A DNA stretch of 64,000 nt, taken from contig NZ_JADMKT010000078.1 in the NCBI RefSeq assembly GCF_016786255.1, positions 124,001 to 188,000 on the forward strand, written 5' to 3'. Positions 1 to 9,661 of this stretch are shown one piece after another. The notes below the pieces were generated by a model, which was not told the origin of the DNA, made no database searches, and was given only the letters and a program-made list of their open reading frames with translations. The position numbers and the translations under genes are program-made. Origin of the DNA: Robertkochia sediminum (GTDB taxonomy: Bacteria; Bacteroidota; Bacteroidia; Flavobacteriales; Flavobacteriaceae). Position 1 is the stretch's first letter, and the number at the start of each line of letters is the position of its first letter.

Positions 1-2551
1 CTTTTTTCGACAGTTCGGAGGCTAGTTTTACCCGTTGTGCTTCACCACCTGAAAGGGTGGTAGACTGCTGTCCCAAGGTAATATAACCTAATCCCACATC
101 CTGAATGGTCTTCAGTTTTCTGTGGATCTTGGGTATGTTGGAAAAAAAATCGACGGCCTCGTTCATGGTCATATCCAATACATCGGCAATAGACTTCCCC
201 TTATACCTGATCTCCAGGGTTTCCCGATTGAATCGTTTTCCCTGGCAGGTTTCACATTCTACGGTGACATCGGGTAAAAAGTTCATTTCGATCACTTTGA
301 CACCACCTCCCTGGCAAGTCTCACAGCGTCCGCCTTTTACGTTAAAACTAAATCTTCCGGGTTTATAGCCTCTTATTGAGGCCTCCGGTGTTTGGGCAAA
401 GAGCGATCTAATCTCACTAAAGACCCCGGTATAGGTGGCCGGATTCGATCTCGGTGTTCTCCCGATCGGGCTTTGATTGATGTCGATCACCTTATCCACA
501 TGATCTATTCCCACGATCTTTTTATACGGCATAGGCTTTTTAACCGCATTAAAAAAGTGTGCGTTCAGAATAGGATAGAGCGTTTCATTTATGAGGGTCG
601 ATTTTCCGCTTCCCGACACGCCGGTTACCGCGATCATTTTTCCTAAAGGAAAGCTCACATTCACCGATTTCAGGTTGTTTCCCGTACAGCCCTTTAGGGT
701 GATCGTTTTTCCGTTTCCTTCGCGGCGTTTTTCAGGTACTTCGATCTGTTTGGTTCCTTTGATATAGCTCGCCGTAAGGGTAGGGTCATCGAGGATCTCG
801 TCGGGTGCGCCTTGTGAGATGATCTCGCCTCCATGGCGCCCGGCCTTAGGGCCAATATCGATAACGTGATCGGCCCTTACGATCATATCTTTATCGTGTT
901 CTACAACGATCACAGAATTGCCGATATCTCTTAATGATTCCAGCGAATTGATCAAACGGTCATTATCGCGTTGATGCAATCCGATACTGGGCTCGTCGAG
1001 AATGTACAATACGCCTACGAGCTGTGACCCGATCTGTGTGGCAAGCCTGATGCGCTGCGCTTCTCCTCCAGAAAGGGACTTGGAACTGCGGTGCAGAGAA
1101 AGATAATCCAACCCTACGTCCAGCAAGAACCGGATACGGGCATTGATCTCTTTGAGGATCTCTCCCGCAATGGTCATCTGTTTCTTACTCAGCACTTCCG
1201 GAAGTTCATCAAAGAACGCCTTAAGATCGGCAATATCCAGATGGGATAGTTCGGCGATATTCTTTTCGCCCACCTTAAAGTAGAGCGATTCTTTGCGAAG
1301 GCGCGAACCTTCGCATTCCGGACACTCGATCTGGTCCATATACTCTTTGGCCCAGCGTTTTATAGAGGCTGAGCCACTATCTTCATACTGGCTCTTGATA
1401 AAGCGTTCGATCCCTTCGAAATCTATTTTATAATCTCTGGTAACTCCCAACGTCTTTGACGAAACAGAAAATTTTTCATTTCCGCCTTCCAGGATCATGG
1501 TTATAGCCTCTTCAGGAACTTCAGAAAGGGGAGTGGTTAGTTCAAAACTAAACCGCTGTGCAATGGTCTCGATCTGCTTGAAGATCCACGAGCGTTTGTA
1601 ATTCCCCAGAGGGGCGATCCCCCCGTTCTTTATACTCACAGCAGGGTCCGGGATCACCTTATTCCTATTCACCTCGTGTACGACCCCCAATCCGCTACAG
1701 GTAGGGCACATCCCCTTTGGAGAGTTAAATGAGAAGGTATTCGGCTCCGGATTGGGATAAGAAATACCACTGGTGGGGCACATAAGATTTCGACTAAAAT
1801 ACCGTGTAGCTCCTGTATCGTGGTCCATGACCATGAGTACATCATCTCCGTGATACATAGCTGTATTGATGGTCTCCATGACGCGCTTGGAAGCCTCGGC
1901 AGAGTCGGCGTCTACCGCTAAACGATCAATGACGATCTCAATGTCGTGGGTCTTATAGCGGTCTACCTTCATGCCTTTCTCGAGATCCCGAACCTCGCCA
2001 TCTACCCGCACTTTTACAAATCCTTGCTTGGATATCTGCTCGAAAAGCTCACGGTAGTGTCCTTTACGGCTTTTGATCACGGGAGCGAGGATATTGATGC
2101 GCTTGCCTGCAAAATCCTTTAGAATGAGATCGCAGATCTGCGTATCGCTATAGCTCACCATCTTCTCTCCTGTATTGTAGGAGTAGGCGTCTGCAGCCCT
2201 TGCGAATAAAAGACGTAGAAAATCGTAGATCTCTGTAATGGTACCCACGGTAGATCGCGGAGACCTGGAGGTGGTCTTCTGCTCAATGGCGATCACAGGA
2301 GAGAGTCCGTCGATCTTGTCGACATCCGGACGCTCCAGTCCGCCAAGAAACTGCCTGGCATAGGCACTAAAGGTTTCGATATACCTGCGCTGTCCTTCGG
2401 CATATATGGTATCAAAGGCCAAAGACGATTTCCCACTTCCCGACAATCCGGTGATCACCACCAGCTTTTCACGAGGTATGGTAACGTCTATATTCTTGAG
2501 GTTGTGAACCCTGGCGCCTTTAACTTCAATATTTTCTTCAAAATCGGTCAT
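1..2551 (-). CDS. uvrA: Excinuclease ABC subunit A, C-terminus cut by window edge
   Basis: UvrA is the damage-recognising ATPase of nucleotide excision repair; it loads UvrB on lesions. The minus-strand frame is open from the ATG at 2551 to base 1 (about 850 of the usual ~940 residues). Visible are the first Walker A motif GLSGSGKSS near residue 35-42, a second Walker A VSGSGKST near residue 640, a CxxC zinc-finger half with ETCQGKRF near residue 770, and the second ABC signature [11 protein letters not shown] near residue 830. The last ~90 residues, with the second Walker B, lie outside the window. No partner uvr gene is adjacent, as is common because uvr genes are usually scattered. Identification is secure. 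Confidence 0.97.
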   Translation of the reverse strand, partial: MTDFEENIEVKGARVHNLKNIDVTIPREKLVVITGLSGSGKSSLAFDTIYAEGQRRYIETFSAYARQFLGGLERPDVDKIDGLSPVIAIEQKTTSRSPRSTVGTITEIYDFLRLLFARAADAYSYNTGEKMVSYSDTQICDLILKDFAGKRINILAPVIKSRKGHYRELFEQISKQGFVKVRVDGEVRDLEKGMKVDRYKTHDIEIVIDRLAVDADSAEASKRVMETINTAMYHGDDVLMVMDHDTGATRYFSRNLMCPTSGISYPNPEPNTFSFNSPKGMCPTCSGLGVVHEVNRNKVIPDPAVSIKNGGIAPLGNYKRSWIFKQIETIAQRFSFELTTPLSEVPEEAITMILEGGNEKFSVSSKTLGVTRDYKIDFEGIERFIKSQYEDSGSASIKRWAKEYMDQIECPECEGSRLRKESLYFKVGEKNIAELSHLDIADLKAFFDELPEVLSKKQMTIAGEILKEINARIRFLLDVGLDYLSLHRSSKSLSGGEAQRIRLATQIGSQLVGVLYILDEPSIGLHQRDNDRLINSLESLRDIGNSVIVVEHDKDMIVRADHVIDIGPKAGRHGGEIISQGAPDEILDDPTLTASYIKGTKQIEVPEKRREGNGKTITLKGCTGNNLKSVNVSFPLGKMIAVTGVSGSGKSTLINETLYPILNAHFFNAVKKPMPYKKIVGIDHVDKVIDINQSPIGRTPRSNPATYTGVFSEIRSLFAQTPEASIRGYKPGRFSFNVKGGRCETCQGGGVKVIEMNFLPDVTVECETCQGKRFNRETLEIRYKGKSIADVLDMTMNEAVDFFSNIPKIHRKLKTIQDVGLGYITLGQQSTTLSGGEAQRVKLASELSKK

Positions 2552-2615
2552 ATAGAGAGCAAAGATGCGAAGTTACATATTTGATCGTTAATTTAGAAGT
2601 CCGAACTCCGGCAGT

Positions 2616-3548
2616 TCATCCTTCAGAAAAGTATTTTCGGGTGATACCCGCTGCCAGAACCTCTGCTGCTTCCGGATGAAACCGGAACCATAATTCCGGT
2701 TCGATGAGTTCCAGCTCCGCAAGGCATAACTGCCCTTTGTTGTCCCTGAAGATATCCACCCTGGCATAGGCAAGGTCAAAACCTGAGGCCTTAACACAAT
2801 CTTTGGCAAACCTGATCTCCTCGTTTGTAGGTTCATAGGGATGAACGCTACCACCAAAATCGTCCTGTACCCTGAACTCGCCTTCCCGGGCCTTCTTGAG
2901 TACCGCATGCGTGTAAATGCCGTCAATGATCATAAGCGATAGCTCTCCCCGATCTACGATGTTTCTCTGAAACTCCTGAACCATCATTGCTTCCCGGGTC
3001 AAGAGTTCATCCATGACTTGCTGGGTGCTTTCAGTGTGGCTTTCCGAGATCTTGTACGTATGTCTTCCGGCTCCCGAAACACAGGGTTTAACCACTGCTT
3101 CAGACCATTTTTTGTCTTTAAGGAGCGCTTTCAGGTCACATGCGTCAACCTTTTCAATGATCACGGTAGGAGGAATATTGATGCCGCCAGACTTCAGGTC
3201 GTTCAAGTAGTGTTTATCGATGTTCCAGTGCAGTACTTCCGGCGGATTTACAAGGATGCAGCTTTCCGACACTTTCTTCAACCAAGGGGCAAACTCGGCA
3301 AACCGGTCAAAATAATCCCAGGTGGTACGGAAGAGCAAAACCCCTGCATTTTCCCATTTAAATTGGTCGTCATCCCACGATCTGCGCTCCACACGCAGTC
3401 CCCGTTGTTTCAACGCCTTTACCACGATAGCATCTTCATGGAGTACGTTGTTAATGTAATCATTGGTCTGTTCCGGGGCCACATAACGGTGGTCGGTAAG
3501 CACCACCACATCGACCAGGGTATTGTTCGATCTATTCAATGGTTCCAT
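2616..3548 (-). CDS. ATP-grasp domain protein, substrate unknown
   Basis: ATP-grasp ligases join a carboxylate to an amine or thiol through an acyl-phosphate. The fold is indicated by the nucleotide-binding stretch VVKPCVSGAGRHTY in the middle and by the C-terminal acidic metal-binding segment LAELELIEPELWF. The N-terminal VVVLTDHRYV and FRTTWDYFD segments are typical of a cytoplasmic family related to glutathione synthetase/RimK-type enzymes. The start is uncertain: ATGs exist at 3563, 3560 and 3548. I chose 3548 because it gives the smallest overlap (17 bp) with the upstream gene and the shortest leader before the conserved VVVLTDHRY. It is the last gene of a minus-strand run starting at the ACP phosphodiesterase-like gene. 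No neighbour reveals the substrate. Confidence 0.8.
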   Translation of the reverse strand: MEPLNRSNNTLVDVVVLTDHRYVAPEQTNDYINNVLHEDAIVVKALKQRGLRVERRSWDDDQFKWENAGVLLFRTTWDYFDRFAEFAPWLKKVSESCILVNPPEVLHWNIDKHYLNDLKSGGINIPPTVIIEKVDACDLKALLKDKKWSEAVVKPCVSGAGRHTYKISESHTESTQQVMDELLTREAMMVQEFQRNIVDRGELSLMIIDGIYTHAVLKKAREGEFRVQDDFGGSVHPYEPTNEEIRFAKDCVKASGFDLAYARVDIFRDNKGQLCLAELELIEPELWFRFHPEAAEVLAAGITRKYFSEG

Positions 3549-4239
3549 AGGCGCGAACATCATTGAGCTTCAAATTAAAGAAAAGGAGTTTGTGGCCGGT
3601 AGGGAGGTAAGTGGCGGTTTCGGTGACCTTCCATTGTTTCCACCCTGCTTTTACGCCTCCGACAGGAATGATGCGCACCCACATTTTAAACGCTACAGGA
3701 AAACCTTTATCGTCTAAAAGCCACAGGTAGGAATCGCCGGGCGTAGAGCCTCCGGAAGTATAGGTAACCAGTAAGGCATCGCCGTATTCTTCGGTTTTCA
3801 CCAGGCGTCTTTCTACACCTTTATCAAATACCTTGAACGGTGCTACCAGCCAGAAAGAATCATTGTTAAAGTAATCTACAGCATCTGCGATGATAGCGTG
3901 ATTTTCTTCATCGTGAATGCGAACGCCGTTCCTGTAAACCTGGCTCTTAGCGTAATCGTTAAGGTTGAGCACGACGCGGTTTTCGTCCCAGAACACTTCG
4001 GCTATTTGTTTTTGGCGATCCCATTTATAGCGATGTATGCCGTTAAAATCCCATTCCATGAAGCGGGTTTTGTTGTAGTTCACCGCATTTACCGCCTTGA
4101 GCATCTTATTAGCCAGTGCCTCTGCTGCAGGCCCTTTTTCACCCTGCGGCAGGGGTTCGTTGTAAACAAAATAGGCTACCCCTCCGAGCAACAGCACAAA
4201 TAACAGAAATACAAGTATGCGTTTTATGATCTTTTTCAT
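3532..4239 (-). CDS. Membrane-anchored protein of unknown function
   Basis: This 235-residue protein is not assigned to a function. An N-terminal hydrophobic helix (residues ~7-26, after KKIIKR) predicts a single membrane anchor or uncleaved signal. The rest is a soluble, mostly beta-rich domain with aromatic-rich segments (FMEWDFNGIHRYKWD, YLWLLDDKGFPVAFKMWV). That pattern resembles periplasmic lipid- or hydrophobe-binding folds seen in Bacteroidota proteins of unknown function, but I do not claim a family. It lies 9 bp downstream of ggt, and its 3' end overlaps the ATP-grasp gene, so the three are probably co-transcribed. Confidence 0.75.
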   Translation of the reverse strand: MKKIIKRILVFLLFVLLLGGVAYFVYNEPLPQGEKGPAAEALANKMLKAVNAVNYNKTRFMEWDFNGIHRYKWDRQKQIAEVFWDENRVVLNLNDYAKSQVYRNGVRIHDEENHAIIADAVDYFNNDSFWLVAPFKVFDKGVERRLVKTEEYGDALLVTYTSGGSTPGDSYLWLLDDKGFPVAFKMWVRIIPVGGVKAGWKQWKVTETATYLPTGHKLLFFNLKLNDVRAYGTIE

Positions 4240-4248
4240 GCTACTAAG

Positions 4249-5940
4249 TTAATAACCTTTTGCTGCATCATCACCACGTTTATCGGCTCCGGCTTCCAGT
4301 GTTCCGTCTTCACGAACCAGAATGGCATCGACCTTCCCAATGATGCGATTATCTTCCTGGTTGATGGTATAGCCCATGCGCTCCAGTTTTCTGATCAGGG
4401 ACCTGGGGAACAATCCGGGCTCCATACGGATAACATCGGGTTTCCATTGATGGTGAAAGCGTCCGGCATCTACGGCCTCCTGCATGTTCATATCAAAATC
4501 GTAAACATTGAGTATAGTTTGCAACACCGAAGTGATAATAGTAGACCCTCCGGGCGTTCCTATAACCATGGCCAATTTACCGTCTTTTTCGACTATGGTT
4601 GGGGTCATACTGCTAAGCATGCGTTTTCCAGGGGCAATACTGTTGGCCTCTGCACCGGTAAGACCGAACATATTCGGCACACCGGGTTTAGCACTAAAAT
4701 CGTCCATTTCATTATTCAGGAAGAATCCAAGCTCATCACAGAAGAGTTTTGATCCGTAGGCCCCATTCAGGGTGGTGGTCACCGACACGGCATTCCCCTG
4801 GTCATCGACGATGGAATAATGGGTGGTTTCCATACTTTCAGCAAAATTAATTTCTCCTCTGGCTATTTCTGTGGAAGGGGTAGGGGTTCCAAATTCAAAG
4901 GAAGCCATACGGTCTTTAAGATAGGCCTCACTTAATAAGATATCGTCCGGGATGGTCACAAAATCAGGGTCACCAAGGTAGTGATTACGATCGGCAAAAG
5001 CTCTTTTTTCCGCTTCAACCAATAGTTGAACCATCTCAGGGGAATGGTGTTTAAACTCCCTGATAGAAAAGGGTTCAACCATTTTCATGATCTGCGCCAG
5101 GGTGATCCCACCACTGCTGGGTGGCGCCATGGAGATCACTTCCAGGTCGCGATAGCTGAAAAAGACAGCTTCTCTCCAGGCGACGTCATAATTCTTAAGG
5201 TCTTCCCGAGTTATATATCCGCCTTGTTCTTGTATGAAATCGGCCAGGGTAGCGGCAATACTTCCGTTATAAAAGGCATCTACGCCTTCCTTTTTTATCG
5301 TTTTTAAAGTGTTGGCAAGTGCAGGTTGCCGGAGGGTGTCTCCTGCCTTTAAATTTTGGGCGAACAGGGTTTCTTCTCCATTAACCTCTACAATAAGATC
5401 GCGGTAACGATTCAGGGTGCTGGCTTGTTTTTCAGTAATGATCACCCCGTTTTCGGCGAGGGCTATAGCCGGATCCAGCAATTCATGAAAGGGCAATTTC
5501 CCAAAGCGGGCATGCGCTTCTGAGAGCCCTTTTAAACTACCGGGAACACCTGCGGCAGTGGCGCCCAGTGTACTTTTACCCGGGATCACATTCCCTTCGG
5601 CATCCAGGTACATATCTCTGTGAGCAGCAGCAGGCGCTTTTTCACGAAAATCAAGACTCCCTTTTTCGCCATCGGCCATTCTGTAGACCACAAAGCCACC
5701 ACCGCCGAGGTTTCCTGCAAAAGGATAAGCCACAGCAAGGGTGAGATGGGTAACCACCATGGCATCGAAGGCATTACCTCCATTCCGGATGGTTTCCAGG
5801 GCCAGGGCCGATGCTTCCGGACGGGCGCTAACCACCATGGCATGCTCGGCGGTATAAGGTGCAGCCGAACGCTGTAAGGTATTGCAACCTTGTAGAATAA
5901 GCAAGAAGATGAGTAATAGAGGGAGTAGGTTTTTCTTCAT
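4249..5940 (-). CDS. ggt: Gamma-glutamyltransferase (lipoprotein)
   Basis: The enzyme hydrolyses or transfers the gamma-glutamyl group of glutathione and related peptides outside the cytoplasm. Length (563 aa) fits the proenzyme, which cleaves itself into large and small subunits. The predicted nucleophile is the first Thr of TTHYS, at about residue 372, in the conserved small-subunit start TTHYSIVDDQGNAVSVTTTLN. The downstream LNNEMDDFS and GTPGGSTI segments match the substrate pocket. A lipoprotein signal ends in LLILQGC (Cys19), so it is probably anchored in the periplasm or outer membrane. It sits 5 bp after the ACP phosphodiesterase-like gene and 9 bp before the membrane-anchored unknown, in one likely operon. 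Confidence 0.95.
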   Translation of the reverse strand: MKKNLLPLLLIFLLILQGCNTLQRSAAPYTAEHAMVVSARPEASALALETIRNGGNAFDAMVVTHLTLAVAYPFAGNLGGGGFVVYRMADGEKGSLDFREKAPAAAHRDMYLDAEGNVIPGKSTLGATAAGVPGSLKGLSEAHARFGKLPFHELLDPAIALAENGVIITEKQASTLNRYRDLIVEVNGEETLFAQNLKAGDTLRQPALANTLKTIKKEGVDAFYNGSIAATLADFIQEQGGYITREDLKNYDVAWREAVFFSYRDLEVISMAPPSSGGITLAQIMKMVEPFSIREFKHHSPEMVQLLVEAEKRAFADRNHYLGDPDFVTIPDDILLSEAYLKDRMASFEFGTPTPSTEIARGEINFAESMETTHYSIVDDQGNAVSVTTTLNGAYGSKLFCDELGFFLNNEMDDFSAKPGVPNMFGLTGAEANSIAPGKRMLSSMTPTIVEKDGKLAMVIGTPGGSTIITSVLQTILNVYDFDMNMQEAVDAGRFHHQWKPDVIRMEPGLFPRSLIRKLERMGYTINQEDNRIIGKVDAILVREDGTLEAGADKRGDDAAKGY

Positions 5941-5945
5941 AAAAT

Positions 5946-6536
5946 TTAATTTTCCAGTTGTATGAGTTTATCGTTGGCTGCCTTTTTAAGGTCTTCAAAG
6001 AACACTTTGAATTCCCCTTCAAAGGCGTCGTAATGTGCTTCCAGGTCTTCTACAGCGCGATGCATACCAGAACGCTTGCCGGTTCTTCTGTTCATACCGT
6101 CCAACACCCTGGCCACCCCATCGATCTCTGCATAGGTGTACAACCAGTTATCGGCAATGAGATAGGGCATGAACTTCTTTACATTTAAGGGCAGTACCGC
6201 GTAAAATTGCCCGAGGGTTTCGTAAAAATCAACGGTGTATTCCAGTAGGGGAGTTTCGCAGTAATCTTGCCAGTTGCTGGCCAGAAAATGATCGTAATAG
6301 ATATCTACGATCACCCCACTGTAATGACTGTAGTTCGCGTGTAAGCGCTTGGTGCTCGCACGAAACACGGGATGTGCATCGGTATACGAATCGATAAAGC
6401 GGTGCAGTAAGATCCCTTTTTGGAGGTCAGGCGCATAGTCCAGGTATTTTTTGCCACGGATACTATCGGCCATAAAATTGCCCACTTTAACAGCGTCCTT
6501 ATTTCCAGACAAGTAGATGTGCGCTAAAAAGTTCAT
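5946..6536 (-). CDS. Acyl carrier protein phosphodiesterase-like protein
   Basis: AcpH-type enzymes remove the 4'-phosphopantetheine arm from acyl carrier protein; they are small alpha-helical HD-like metal proteins. The start MNFLAHIYLSG, followed by VGNFMADSIRG and LHRFIDSYTDAHP, is the signature of the family, with the His and Asp metal ligands in HRFIDSYTD. I place the start at the ATG at 6536, which gives 196 residues and begins exactly at the family N-terminus; the frame extends further upstream without a conserved segment. It is the first gene of the minus-strand run to ATP-grasp and is divergent from glmM, with 75 bp between starts. The in vivo substrate is not certain. Confidence 0.85.
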   Translation of the reverse strand: MNFLAHIYLSGNKDAVKVGNFMADSIRGKKYLDYAPDLQKGILLHRFIDSYTDAHPVFRASTKRLHANYSHYSGVIVDIYYDHFLASNWQDYCETPLLEYTVDFYETLGQFYAVLPLNVKKFMPYLIADNWLYTYAEIDGVARVLDGMNRRTGKRSGMHRAVEDLEAHYDAFEGEFKVFFEDLKKAANDKLIQLEN

Positions 6537-6582
6537 CGGTCTAAAATACGAATAAGGCCCAAACAAAAGGGCTGTGGAATTG

Positions 6583-6590
6583 TATATTTG
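6583..6590 (+). promoter_or_regulatory. Bacteroidota -7 box (TATATTTG) of glmM
   Basis: The sequence matches the TAnnTTTG element recognised by the Bacteroidota primary sigma factor and sits 21 bp before the glmM start. No clear TTTG is seen at the expected upstream spacing, so the assignment is moderate. Confidence 0.5.
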
Positions 6591-6611
6591 CAATAACAAA
6601 ATGGAAATGAC

Positions 6612-8003
6612 ATGACGTTAATAAAATCAATTTCAGGAATACGAGGTACCATTGGCGGGCAACAGGGCGATAACCTTACCCCCCTGGATGCTGTGAAATT
6701 TGCAGGTGCTTATGGTAGCTGGTTAAGAGAGAACAACCCGGGAGATCGACTTAAAGTGGTTATCGGCAGAGACGCCAGACTTTCTGGTGCGATGATACAA
6801 AACCTGGTAAGTGCTACCCTGACAGGTTTAGGTATCGATGTTACCGATCTCGGACTTTCGACCACGCCTACGGTAGAGATCGCTGTGCCCAAAGAAAAGG
6901 CGCACGGCGGTATCATCCTTACTGCCAGTCACAATCCGAAACAATGGAACGCCCTTAAATTGCTTAATGAAAAGGGAGAATTTCTGAGTGGTAACGATGG
7001 TAAGCAGATCCTCGAGATCGCCGAGAAAGGTGCTTATGACTTTGCAGAGGTCGATGACCTGGGAACCATAACCCCGGTGAACGATTATATAGAGCGACAC
7101 ATCCAATCGGTTCTCGATCTTAAGTTGGTTGACGCCGATGCGGTAAAAGCTGCCGGCTTTAAGGTCGTGGTAGATGGGGTGAACTCTACAGGAGGTATCG
7201 CTATTCCTGCCCTGCTGAAAGCGTTGGGAGTAGACGTAGTGGAGCTGTTCTGCGAGCCTACCGGACATTTCCCTCACAATCCGGAACCGCTAAAAGAACA
7301 CCTTGGAGACATCATGGAGAAGGTCGTTGCCGAGAAAGCCGACCTCGGTGTGGTCGTTGACCCTGATGTAGATCGTTTGGCCTTTATTAGCGAGGACGGT
7401 ACCATGTTCGGAGAAGAATATACCCTTGTGGCTTGTGCAGATTACGTATTAGGTAAAACAAAAGGCAACACGGTCTCTAACATGTCATCATCGAGAGCAC
7501 TGGCCGATGTTACCGAAGCGCATGGAGGTAGCTATGAGGCTTCTGCCGTTGGAGAGGTGAACGTGGTCGAGCTCATGAAAAAGAACAATGCCGTGATCGG
7601 GGGCGAAGGTAATGGAGGTATCATTTACCCGGAAAGTCACTATGGTCGCGATGCGCTGGTTGGAGTGGCCTTATTTTTAACCCACCTGGCAGAGAAAAAG
7701 ATGAAGGTAAGCGAGCTTCGCAAAAGTTATCCTTCATACTTTATGAGCAAAAAGAAGATCGAACTCACACCGGAGCTGGATGTAGACCAACTGCTTGTTG
7801 CTATGGAAGAGAAATACAGCAATGAAAAGGTGACCACCATTGACGGAGTAAAGATCGATTTTGCCGACCATTGGGTACACCTCAGAAAATCGAATACCGA
7901 GCCCATTATCCGTATCTATACCGAAGCTCCTGACCAGGAGATGGCCGATCAAGTGGCCGACAAGGTGATCGGAGAGATCAAAGCGATCGCCGGTCTGGAC
8001 TAA
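6612..8003 (+). CDS. glmM: Phosphoglucosamine mutase
   Basis: GlmM converts glucosamine-6-phosphate to glucosamine-1-phosphate, the step before UDP-GlcNAc, and so feeds peptidoglycan and lipid A synthesis. The 463-residue protein belongs to the alpha-D-phosphohexomutase family. The catalytic phosphoserine is S106 in TASHNP, the metal loop is DPDVDR near residue 250, the sugar-binding loop is GGEGNGG near residue 335, and the phosphate-binding loop is RKSNTEPIIRIYTEA near the C-terminus. The N-terminal SISGIRGTIGG segment is characteristic. A phosphomannomutase role cannot be excluded by eye, but this subtype is the usual GlmM in the phylum. The neighbouring acyltransferase is convergent. Confidence 0.9.
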   Translation: MTLIKSISGIRGTIGGQQGDNLTPLDAVKFAGAYGSWLRENNPGDRLKVVIGRDARLSGAMIQNLVSATLTGLGIDVTDLGLSTTPTVEIAVPKEKAHGGIILTASHNPKQWNALKLLNEKGEFLSGNDGKQILEIAEKGAYDFAEVDDLGTITPVNDYIERHIQSVLDLKLVDADAVKAAGFKVVVDGVNSTGGIAIPALLKALGVDVVELFCEPTGHFPHNPEPLKEHLGDIMEKVVAEKADLGVVVDPDVDRLAFISEDGTMFGEEYTLVACADYVLGKTKGNTVSNMSSSRALADVTEAHGGSYEASAVGEVNVVELMKKNNAVIGGEGNGGIIYPESHYGRDALVGVALFLTHLAEKKMKVSELRKSYPSYFMSKKKIELTPELDVDQLLVAMEEKYSNEKVTTIDGVKIDFADHWVHLRKSNTEPIIRIYTEAPDQEMADQVADKVIGEIKAIAGLD

Positions 8004-8017
8004 CAAAGAGCATACCT

Positions 8018-8056
8018 AAGGTTCCGGTGGTGTTATTTCAATGCCGCCGGAGCCTT
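8018..8056. terminator. Convergent hairpin between glmM and the acyltransferase
   Basis: A 15-bp stem (8018-8032 with 8042-8056, including several G-U pairs in RNA) has a 9-nt loop. One arm lies in the 29-bp gap after glmM and the other in the last codons of the convergent acyltransferase gene. The T-tract on the plus side is weak (ATCTTTA). Confidence 0.55.
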
Positions 8057-8923
8057 ATCTTTATGCTTAAATCGGTTATGGGTCCACAGATAATATGCGG
8101 GATCCTTTCTGATCTGCGCTTCCAGCAATTCAGTATATTCATCGGTGATCTTATAATCAGGAACCGATTTCGGATCGTCCGACAATAATTTAAGCGTTGC
8201 GCGATAATAGCCTCGCTTGACCTTTTCAACCCCAATATACATTACGGTCATATCCAGGTTCTTTGCCAGTCGTTCTGCGTTGGTAAAAACCGGTACAGTA
8301 ACCCCCATAAAGGGCCTCCAGTAGTGTGCTTTATGCGGCTGAGGCGACTGGTCGTTCGCAAACCCATATATGGCCAGGGTGCCGTTCTTTAAATGCGATT
8401 GAATGGTTTCAATGGCTCTGTAACGCGACACCAGAAACGCATTATGCCTTGAACGGATACGTCTTACCAGGCGGTCGAAGTATTTATTAGATAAAGGTGC
8501 ATAAATGGCGTGCCCTTCGTGTTGAATAAGATACCCAAGAGACATAAGCCATTCGTAGCTGGCATAATGACCGGCCAGCAAAATGATGCTTTTACCTTCC
8601 TGCTCATATTTATGAAGGAGTTCGATATTGGTATACTGAAAACGTTTCAGCATTTCTTCTTTGGAAATGGTCATCGATTTGATCATCTCCAGGAAAAGGT
8701 CTACCATATGGGTATAAAAACGTGCTTCTATGATATCCAGCTCCTCCTTGCTTTTTTCAGGGAACGACAGCTCGAGATTACCCCGAACCACCTTCTTGCG
8801 ATACCCAATGACCCTGTATACCAGAAAACAAACAGCATCCGACACCAGGTAGAACAAACGAAAAGGAAGTATGGAAATTACCCAAAGCAATGGATATAAC
8901 AGCAAATAGACCAGTAATTGCAT
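8033..8923 (-). CDS. LpxL/HtrB-type lipid A acyltransferase
   Basis: The family transfers acyl chains to lipid A precursors at the inner membrane. The 296-residue protein starts with a hydrophobic membrane segment (residues ~3-40). It carries the catalytic H-x4-E motif in LAGHYASYEW, and the substrate-binding segment GFANDQSPQPHKAHYWRPF is typical of the HtrB/LpxL family. Its 5' end is divergent from, and overlaps the promoter region of, the rhomboid gene; its 3' end is convergent with glmM. The exact acyl position modified cannot be told from sequence. Confidence in the family is high. Confidence 0.9.
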   Translation of the reverse strand: MQLLVYLLLYPLLWVISILPFRLFYLVSDAVCFLVYRVIGYRKKVVRGNLELSFPEKSKEELDIIEARFYTHMVDLFLEMIKSMTISKEEMLKRFQYTNIELLHKYEQEGKSIILLAGHYASYEWLMSLGYLIQHEGHAIYAPLSNKYFDRLVRRIRSRHNAFLVSRYRAIETIQSHLKNGTLAIYGFANDQSPQPHKAHYWRPFMGVTVPVFTNAERLAKNLDMTVMYIGVEKVKRGYYRATLKLLSDDPKSVPDYKITDEYTELLEAQIRKDPAYYLWTHNRFKHKDKAPAALK

Positions 8924-8947
8924 TCAGAATAGTTTTGGGCAAATTTA

Positions 8948-8955
8948 TATATTTG
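8948..8955 (+). promoter_or_regulatory. -7 box (TATATTTG) of the rhomboid gene
   Basis: This TAnnTTTG match lies 22 bp upstream of the chosen rhomboid ATG at 8977, between that start and the divergent acyltransferase start. It supports the 8977 start over the longer frame opening at 8890. Confidence 0.5.
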
Positions 8956-8976
8956 ATCATAAACCAATCAGGAAAA

Positions 8977-9618
8977 ATGAATATAAGTATGCTCCTGGTC
9001 ATTGCGGCCAATGTTATCGCCTCTATAAAAGGGTTCAATGACTTTAGTTTTTTTGAACGTTATAAATTCAATATCGGGGCCATACAGCGTGGAGAGTACA
9101 TCAGAACCATCACCTCAGGGTTTTTGCATGTTGATTTCACCCACCTTTTATTCAACATGATCACCCTGTATTTTTTTGCCCCTATTGTGATCGGGTATTT
9201 TGGCTCTGAGAAATTCTTACTCATTTATATGCTTTCCCTGATAGCCGGGAGTTTGCTCGCCATGATATTTCATAAGGACGAATACCACTACAGTGCTGTA
9301 GGAGCCAGTGGTGCAGTTACAGGGATCCTCTACGCGGCCATTCTCCTGAGACCGGATATGAAATTGTTTCTGTTCTTTATTCCGATTCCTATCCCGGCGT
9401 ACATCTTCGGGATCGGGTATTTGCTCTATTCGATCTACGGAATGAAGAATCGCCTGGGGAATATCGGCCATACGGCGCATTTTGGAGGCGCCATAGGAGG
9501 TTACCTCACCACCCTTTTATTCATGCCCTCCCTTCTGGTCGAAGAAACCCTCATGGTGGTTTTGCTGGCCATTCCCATTGTGATCCTGTTTATCATGGAA
9601 AAGACCGGGAAGATCTAA
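8977..9618 (+). CDS. Rhomboid-family intramembrane serine protease
   Basis: Rhomboids cut transmembrane segments of other proteins inside the lipid bilayer. The 213-residue protein is strongly hydrophobic with about six membrane helices. The catalytic Ser is S111 in GASGAVTG, the catalytic His is H168 in GHTAHFGG, and the oxyanion-site motif HVDFTHLLFN supplies H56 and N60. The start at 8977 is preceded by CAGGA and a -7 box; the in-frame ATG at 8890 lies upstream of that box and inside the divergent gene. The SIMPL gene follows after 43 bp. Its substrate is unknown. Confidence 0.92.
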   Translation: MNISMLLVIAANVIASIKGFNDFSFFERYKFNIGAIQRGEYIRTITSGFLHVDFTHLLFNMITLYFFAPIVIGYFGSEKFLLIYMLSLIAGSLLAMIFHKDEYHYSAVGASGAVTGILYAAILLRPDMKLFLFFIPIPIPAYIFGIGYLLYSIYGMKNRLGNIGHTAHFGGAIGGYLTTLLFMPSLLVEETLMVVLLAIPIVILFIMEKTGKI

Positions 9619-9661
9619 TTCTGGCATATGAATTGCTTAGGAAGGTGAAAACACCTTTATT

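Noticed and set aside
3018-3566. 182-residue plus-strand frame opposite the ATP-grasp gene
   Set aside because: It is fully antisense to a gene with clear motifs and has no family features of its own.
6601-6615. Four-codon upstream frame overlapping the glmM start
   Set aside because: An ATG-to-TGA of four codons is easily produced by chance and there is no supporting signal.
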